Shown here: piece after piece, positions 58,240-64,000 of the stretch | How positions within the stretch are numbered: position 1 is the first letter of the stretch | How the letters are laid out: every line of letters starts with the position of its first letter | DNA from: Colocasia esculenta | Taxonomy: Eukaryota; Streptophyta; Magnoliopsida; Alismatales; Araceae | NCBI GenBank assembly: GCA_014218235.1 | Contig: JACBKR010001157.1 | Span: 310,001-374,000 of the forward strand | DNA length: 64,000 nt | Reading direction: 5' to 3' | Made by a program: the position numbers and the translations under genes | The notes under the pieces: generated by a model | The model's input: the letters and a program-made list of their open reading frames with translations, nothing else | Database searches by the model: none | What the model was told of the DNA's origin: nothing

Positions 58240-61200
58240 ATTTTCCAAATCGCGACAACTTTCCCGCTTTGAAGTGATGGCTTTCATGCCTCTCCACCAC
58301 CCTCTACCTTCCGTTCCTACCGCTCTTAGATTTACTCTGATGGCTCGTCGGATTTCTCTGGCTTAGAGAGTTGCTCTGGCAACTTGCCGGATGGTGCTCC
58401 AACGTATTGCTAGTTTGTCGCAGCTGCAGCTTGGTAGCTTTCCAGCCGTCAAGGATTTTCGCTGTACTCCAGCGCCTCTTCATCCAACCCAAGTGAGGTA
58501 CTTATTAAAAACTCGCATTTCTCCCTACATCAGTCCGAGCACGCCAACATATCACAGCATTTCTGGACGTTGTGAGTCCCAAGCATCGGAAGCACTATTC
58601 TCCCATGTCAAATAAACTTTGAAAATACTGCAGACTAAAGAGCAAGTCGTTCCCTCCAAGATCGAACCAAGTTGATTCCCCCTTTCCACACGATGAGGAA
58701 TCTACTCCGCCGCTCTCCACTCCCCACCCCATTCTCCCATTTCTCTATGTCCACCTCCTCTCACAAAAAAATACTTGCATCATTGTGTAGTCTTCTTTTT
58801 GTAAGCAACATCTTTCATCTACACGTGATCTAGCCTTGCTTCAACATCTAGATACTGCCTAACCGTTTCTATGGAATGGAGGTCAAGAACCTTGTGTTGA
58901 ATAAATATAACTTTGATAGGCAAATGATTGTGAGACATGTTTAGTATGGAGAGCACACTTTAATATAAACTAATAATCCACGAACATTCCAAAATTCATA
59001 ACAGATTTCACTCGGAAATAGAAAATGAAAATTTCATGTATCTTGTATTGAAAAAGTATTTGAGAAGTTGAAGAGACCATGGAGAAAGAGATCTATGAGG
59101 TTCGGATTTTTTTTTCTTCTAGAGAGATAAATGGTGTGGAGATTGTTACTTGAAAGACCTATATATGAAAGTATATATAATCTTCCCGTTGAAAATGGGG
59201 TAGGGTGATACAGTGTTATTTCTAATCGCTAGATGGAGAAACATGGTTCATAGATTTAAGAAGGGGTCTTAAAGAAGATTAAGAAACAAAATATTTTCAA
59301 CTGATGCGGCGCCTGTCTGAGCTTATTATCATATCAATTCAAGTGCTCAAAACTTATTCCAATAGACATGAAAATGAGATTTCTTAGTAAAGGTCCTCTA
59401 CAATTTTACGGAACAAATATGCAATATAGACAAGACTATGAGCGTTGTGTGCTTGAAGTCTCCTCTCAAACTAAAGGTCTTTCTTTGGCTAATGATTCAG
59501 AAAAAAAAAAATTAATAAATTGTATAGAAAGAAATAGCGACCCGATTGTGACACCGTCGATTATTTTTGTGGAATATAGGAAGAAAATATTGATAACGTA
59601 ATGGTATTTTGTGCTATAGGTGCCGAATTCTAGGTGGTCATACGTTATGTTTTTGGCTTCCTAGTAAATTTTAATGTAGTTCTATAGATGTCGAAGTTTT
59701 TTAGACAGCTAGGCTATAAGTAAACGCATAGGTGGTATATTCAATTCTAAAAATTACTCCTATAGTAGAGTGTTGGAGCATTTGGAAAGAGAGGAATGAT
59801 GTAATTTTTATGGCGGCTAAAGTCTATGCGGAGAATATTCTTCCAAAAATCATTATGATCTAATTCCGATGTCACTGGAATAAGCATATTATTAAAGTGG
59901 TGGTTGAGTGCCTATAGATGGAGTTTCTTCCATTTCAATGAAGTTTCTTCGTTTTTATGTTGAGGAATCTCTCCGCACCTCCTTTGATCATATTGCCTCT
60001 ATTTTATTTTGATAAAAATTGATAGCATAATCTACTTTCGTTAAGTTTTAAACAGAGTGGCAAAAATGAGTGGTACAAAAGAGTGACATGGTAACATCCT
60101 TCTTTAAAAGTAATTAAAAAGATTGTGTTAGTGTGTTTCTAGATCCATATTACAGTTAATTTTTTCTTTTATCCGCTAAAAATGTCCTTTAGTACTTAAA
60201 CATTCTAAAGAGTCTATGCAAGCACTTCTTGTAGGCATAACTAGTAAACACATTGTCTTCTAATTAACTTTTAAGTCTCAATAGTAGAAAATAAATAAGA
60301 CTCTTCTATTCATTCGACATTTATCGAAATTGTTTATTGTTCATCTATTCTATAGGATCATCGTTAACATTTTGTTTGATACTTTCATCAAGTCTTGCAA
60401 TTGTGTTTGTCATCATTAAGATAGAATTGATTTTTAATTAAATTTTAATTCCAATTTGTCTTACTTTCTTTCTCTCACATATATTTCTAGCTATTTAGTC
60501 GGTACTGGGCGAAGAAGACATCTTTGGAAATAGAACAAAATACATTGAAAGCTAAAAAACGGAACTTAGAGTTCAAATAAACAGAAAACTATGATTTTTT
60601 TTATCTTCAGAAATAACTTAACGACATTCACGTTGCTATTTCCTTACGAAAGTATAAGGTTTATGAGAAGATGTGGCTCTTCTACTTAGTCCTCATCGGA
60701 GTCACTTCTTTATTATGCGGGCTATATGTGACATTTTAGCCTTTTAAGAATGGTTTGTTTCTTTAGAAAATTTTCATCTTAATTTTAACATATGTTATGT
60801 TTATTCTAATTTGTTATTTTACTTTGTAGTTATAGCTAAGTACATGGATATTATTAAATCAATATGTGGCATTATTGCAGTGTGGTTCACAGATTTGAAG
60901 GTAAAGTCTGTAGTTTTGATTTGAATGTGTGCTTAGTGCACAAGGCTCCTGCTCTGCAGGGTCTAAGAAGAGAATGATGTACACAACTTTACCAAAATAT
61001 AAAAATTTTAAATAAATACACATAATTTTAACCAAAACTACAGACTTTACCTTCAAACCTGTGAACAACGCTGCAATAATGTCACATATTGACTTGATTA
61101 TATCCATGCACTTAGCTACAACTTCAAAGTAAACTAATAAATTACAATAAACATAACATATGTTAAGATTAAGAATAAAATTTCTTAAGAAAACAAACCA

Positions 61201-63557
61201 TTCTTAAAAGGATGAAACGTCGTATACAGCCCACATAGTAAAAAAATGACTCCAATAAAGCCTAAATAGAAGAACTTCATCTTCACATAAACCTAAGACT
61301 TCCGTAAGGAAATAACAACGCGAATCTTATTAAGATCTTTCTGAAGATCAAAAAAATTATAATTTTCTCTTTGTTTTAACTCTAAGCTTCGTTCTTTAGT
61401 TTTTAATATATTTTGTTATATGTCCTAAGATGTCTTCTCTCAGTACTAACTGAATAGTTGGAAATATATGTAAAAGAAAAAATAATAATAAGACAAATTA
61501 AAATTAAAATTAATTAAAAATCAATTCTACTGAATGATGTCAAACATCATTGCAAGGCATGATGAAAATATCAAACAAAATGTCAATGAGGATTTCGTAG
61601 AACAATTGAACAATAAACAATTTCATTAATGCCGAATGAATAAAAGAGTCTTAGTTATTCCACACTATTGAGACGTGAAATTAATTAGAAAACAATTTTT
61701 ACCACTTATGCCCACAAAAAATGATTGCACAAACTCATTATAATTTTTTAAGTACTAAAGAACATTGTTAGGAGATAGAAAAAAAGATTAATTGCAATAT
61801 GAATCTAGAAAGTAGAAACTCACTACCACAAACTTTTTAATTACTTTCAAAGAAAGATGATACGATGTCATTCTTTTATACCACTCCTTTCCGCCACTCT
61901 ACTTAAAACTCAAAAAATGTAGATTATACTACCAATTTTTATTAAAAATAAAATATAGGCAATATGTTCAAATAAAGTGAGGAGAGATTCATCAACATAA
62001 AAAAGAAGAAACTTCGTTTAAATGTAAAAAAACTTATCTATAAGCACTCAACTAACACCTTAATAATATGCTTACTCCAACGACATCAAAATTAGATCAT
62101 AATAATTTTTAAAAGAGTATTCTCCACGTAGACTTTAGCCCCCTTCAAAACTGCATCATTCCTCTATTTCTAAATGCTCCAACAAATGGCTACTGGAGTC
62201 ATTTTTAGAACTAAAGATATCACCTCTGAGTTTGCTTTCAGCGTAGCTTTGCTTTCAGCTTAGCTATTCGAAAAACTCTCACATCTATTAAACTGCATTA
62301 AAATTTCCCAAGAAGCCAAAGACATGACGAAAGACCACCTAGAATTCAACACCTATAGCACACAACGCCATTAAGTGATCAATATTTTTCTTCCTGCATT
62401 CCACAAAAATAACTGACGGTGTCACAATCAGGTCACCATTTCTTACTATACAATTTAGTTATAATTCTTTTCTGAATCATTAGCCAAATAAAGGCCCTCA
62501 ATTTGAGAGGAGACTTCAGTATACATCGCTAAGAGTCTGGTCTGTATTGCATGTTTGTTCCATAAAATTGTAGTGTCTTTATTTAGAAATCTCATTTTCA
62601 TGTCCATTGGAATGAATCCTAAACACTTGAATTGGTATGATAATAAACTCAAACAGGCGTTGCATCAGTTGAAAATATTTTGTTTCCCAATCCACTTTAA
62701 GATCCCTTCGCAGATCTATGAATCATGTTTCACCATCTAGCGATTATAAATAGCATTGTATCACCCTACACCATTTTTCAGTGAAAATATTATATACTTT
62801 CAGATATAGGCCCTTCATGTAACCATCTCTACACCATTTATCTCTCTAGAAAAACCTATCCTGACCTCATAGATCTCTTTCTCCATGATCTCTGCAAATT
62901 CTCAAATACATTTTCTATATAAGATACATGAAATTCTCATTTTCTATCTCTGGGTAAAATCTATTATAAATTTGAAAATGTTTGTAGATTATCAATCTAT
63001 ACCAAAATGTGCTCTCCGCAGTAAACAGGTCTCACAGGCATTTTTCTATCAAAATCATATTCATCTGACACAGGGTTCCTGACGACCATTCCATAGAAAC
63101 GACAGGGCAATATCTGGATGTTTGGGACACGCAGTAATTTCAAGGTTTATCTAACAAGGGAGAATAGTATTTCCGATGGCGTCTAGAAATGTTGTGATAT
63201 GTTAGCAAGCGCGGTCTGATTGGGGAGGAATGGAGGTTTTTAATAAGTACTTGGTATAGGATTTGGCACCGGCAACATTGGGCTTGGATAAAGAGGAGCT
63301 GAAATGTAGCGAAAACCCCTGGCGGGTGGAAAGCAACCAAGCTGCAGCCACGGCAAATTGGAAATACGTTGGAGCACTATCCGACTAATTACCAAAGCAT
63401 GTCTCTGAGTCAGAGAAATACAGCGAGCCACCGGAGCAAATCCAAAAGCAGGAAGGACGAGATGCAGAGGGTGGCAGAAACGCAAGAAAGCCATCATTGC
63501 TGAGCGATAAAATTGTCGTTATTTGCTCTCTTTTTTTCAGATGAAGGGAGTGCAATT

Positions 63558-63560
<3 letters not shown>
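58240..63560. repeat. Giant palindrome, copy 3
   Basis: The left arm is 58240-60932, the spacer about 60933-61018, and the right arm 61019-63560. Outside a ~230-bp deletion in the right arm (near 63120, corresponding to 57316-57545) and a longer left arm (59600-59960 is missing from copy 2), it matches copy 2 very closely by eye. The (TA)n and spacer follow at 63564. Confidence 0.88.
59560..59865 (+). pseudogene. LINE ORF2 tail (zf-RVT-like) remnant, copy 3
   Basis: An open stretch near 59773-59862 reads CWSIWKERNDVIF...ILPKIIMI, the conserved end of plant LINE ORF2. Upstream, FCAIGAEF and a degraded EENID motif belong to the zinc-binding region. The two parts are in different frames. An inverted copy occurs in the right arm (about 62080-62430). 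Confidence 0.65.
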
Positions 63561-63592
<32 letters not shown>

Positions 63593-63817
63593 GTTGGTTT
63601 GGTGCTAAGTCGGCGGACAAGTGCGTAGTGCGTTGTGTTTGTGCACCTTCCATCTTGCACCAATTTAAAAAAAAATAGAACATCTAATAAATATATCTTA
63701 TAAACCAACCAACCAAAAATATAGAAAAATAAAAAAAGAAGAAATGCAACTCTTAATGAGCCTAAAATTAATTGAGATTTTTTAATTATTTGAAACATCT
63801 AAATATTTATTAAATTT

Positions 63818-64000
63818 TCCAAATCGCGACAACTTTCCCGCTTTGAAGTGATGGCTTTCATGCCTCTCCACCACCCTCTACCTTCCGTTCCTCCCGCTCT
63901 TAGATTTACTCTGATGGCTCGTCGGATTTCTCTGGCTTAGAGAGTTGCTCTGGCAACTTGCCGGATAGTGCTCCAACGTATTGCTAGTTTGTCGTAGCTG
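63818..64000. repeat. Start of a fourth palindrome unit
   Basis: The sequence from tccaaatcgcgacaactttc to the window end repeats 58244-58426 with only a few differences. The tandem array therefore continues beyond the window, with a period of 5574 here. Confidence 0.92.

Overview
This window looks like repeat-dense intergenic DNA from a large flowering-plant nuclear genome. The reasons are several Ty3-type solo LTRs of 2.3-3.3 kb, a Sirevirus-like Ty1/copia pol gene, an intron-containing plant hAT transposase with BED finger, DUF659-type core and dimerisation domain, several hAT MITEs, and a decayed gene resembling a plant BAG/IQ chaperone regulator. I could not fix the species; nothing decides between monocot and dicot. 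No intact host gene, rRNA or tRNA gene was recognised.

Layout. 1-874 is the end of a Ty3-type LTR. 1.68-18.66 kb is a degenerate head-to-tail array of ~1.96-kb units that carry a minus-strand copia gag scrap. It is broken by a hAT MITE with a tRNA-like insert (8207-8590) and by a solo LTR (9893-16020) that itself holds a second solo LTR (12308-15168). 18904-19504 is another hAT MITE. 20802-30371 is a third solo LTR containing a copia fragment without LTRs (pol ORF 22620-25757), and a fourth solo LTR (25965-28260) sits inside that fragment. 30.4-40.4 kb holds MITEs and foldback elements (32056-33213, 35764-36849 and others), minisatellites, and unassigned DNA. 40.43-64 kb is dominated by giant palindromes of a single family: one at 40.4-44.1 kb, a second at 47.3-58.0 kb, a third at 58.24-63.56 kb and the start of a fourth at 63.82 kb. 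The second is interrupted by a TAA-flanked element (48610-54019), which carries a C-rich minisatellite, which in turn carries a 4452-bp hAT transposon (49231-53682).

The palindromes and the left 1.96-kb array share a ~480-bp terminal module and an exon-like membrane-segment module, so one repeat family underlies both halves of the window. Because that family recurs, several insertions can be compared with an unoccupied paralogous site in the same window. Exact target-site duplications (AAGTT, CAGGA, ATATT, GCTTG, TAA, CCCCACAG, CTGCTTGC, AAAATAAT, CTCACAGA, CCCTCGAC) give base-level boundaries for ten nested insertions.

Limits: everything was read by eye. Family names for LTRs and MITEs are inferences from termini and structure. 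Percent identities were not computed.
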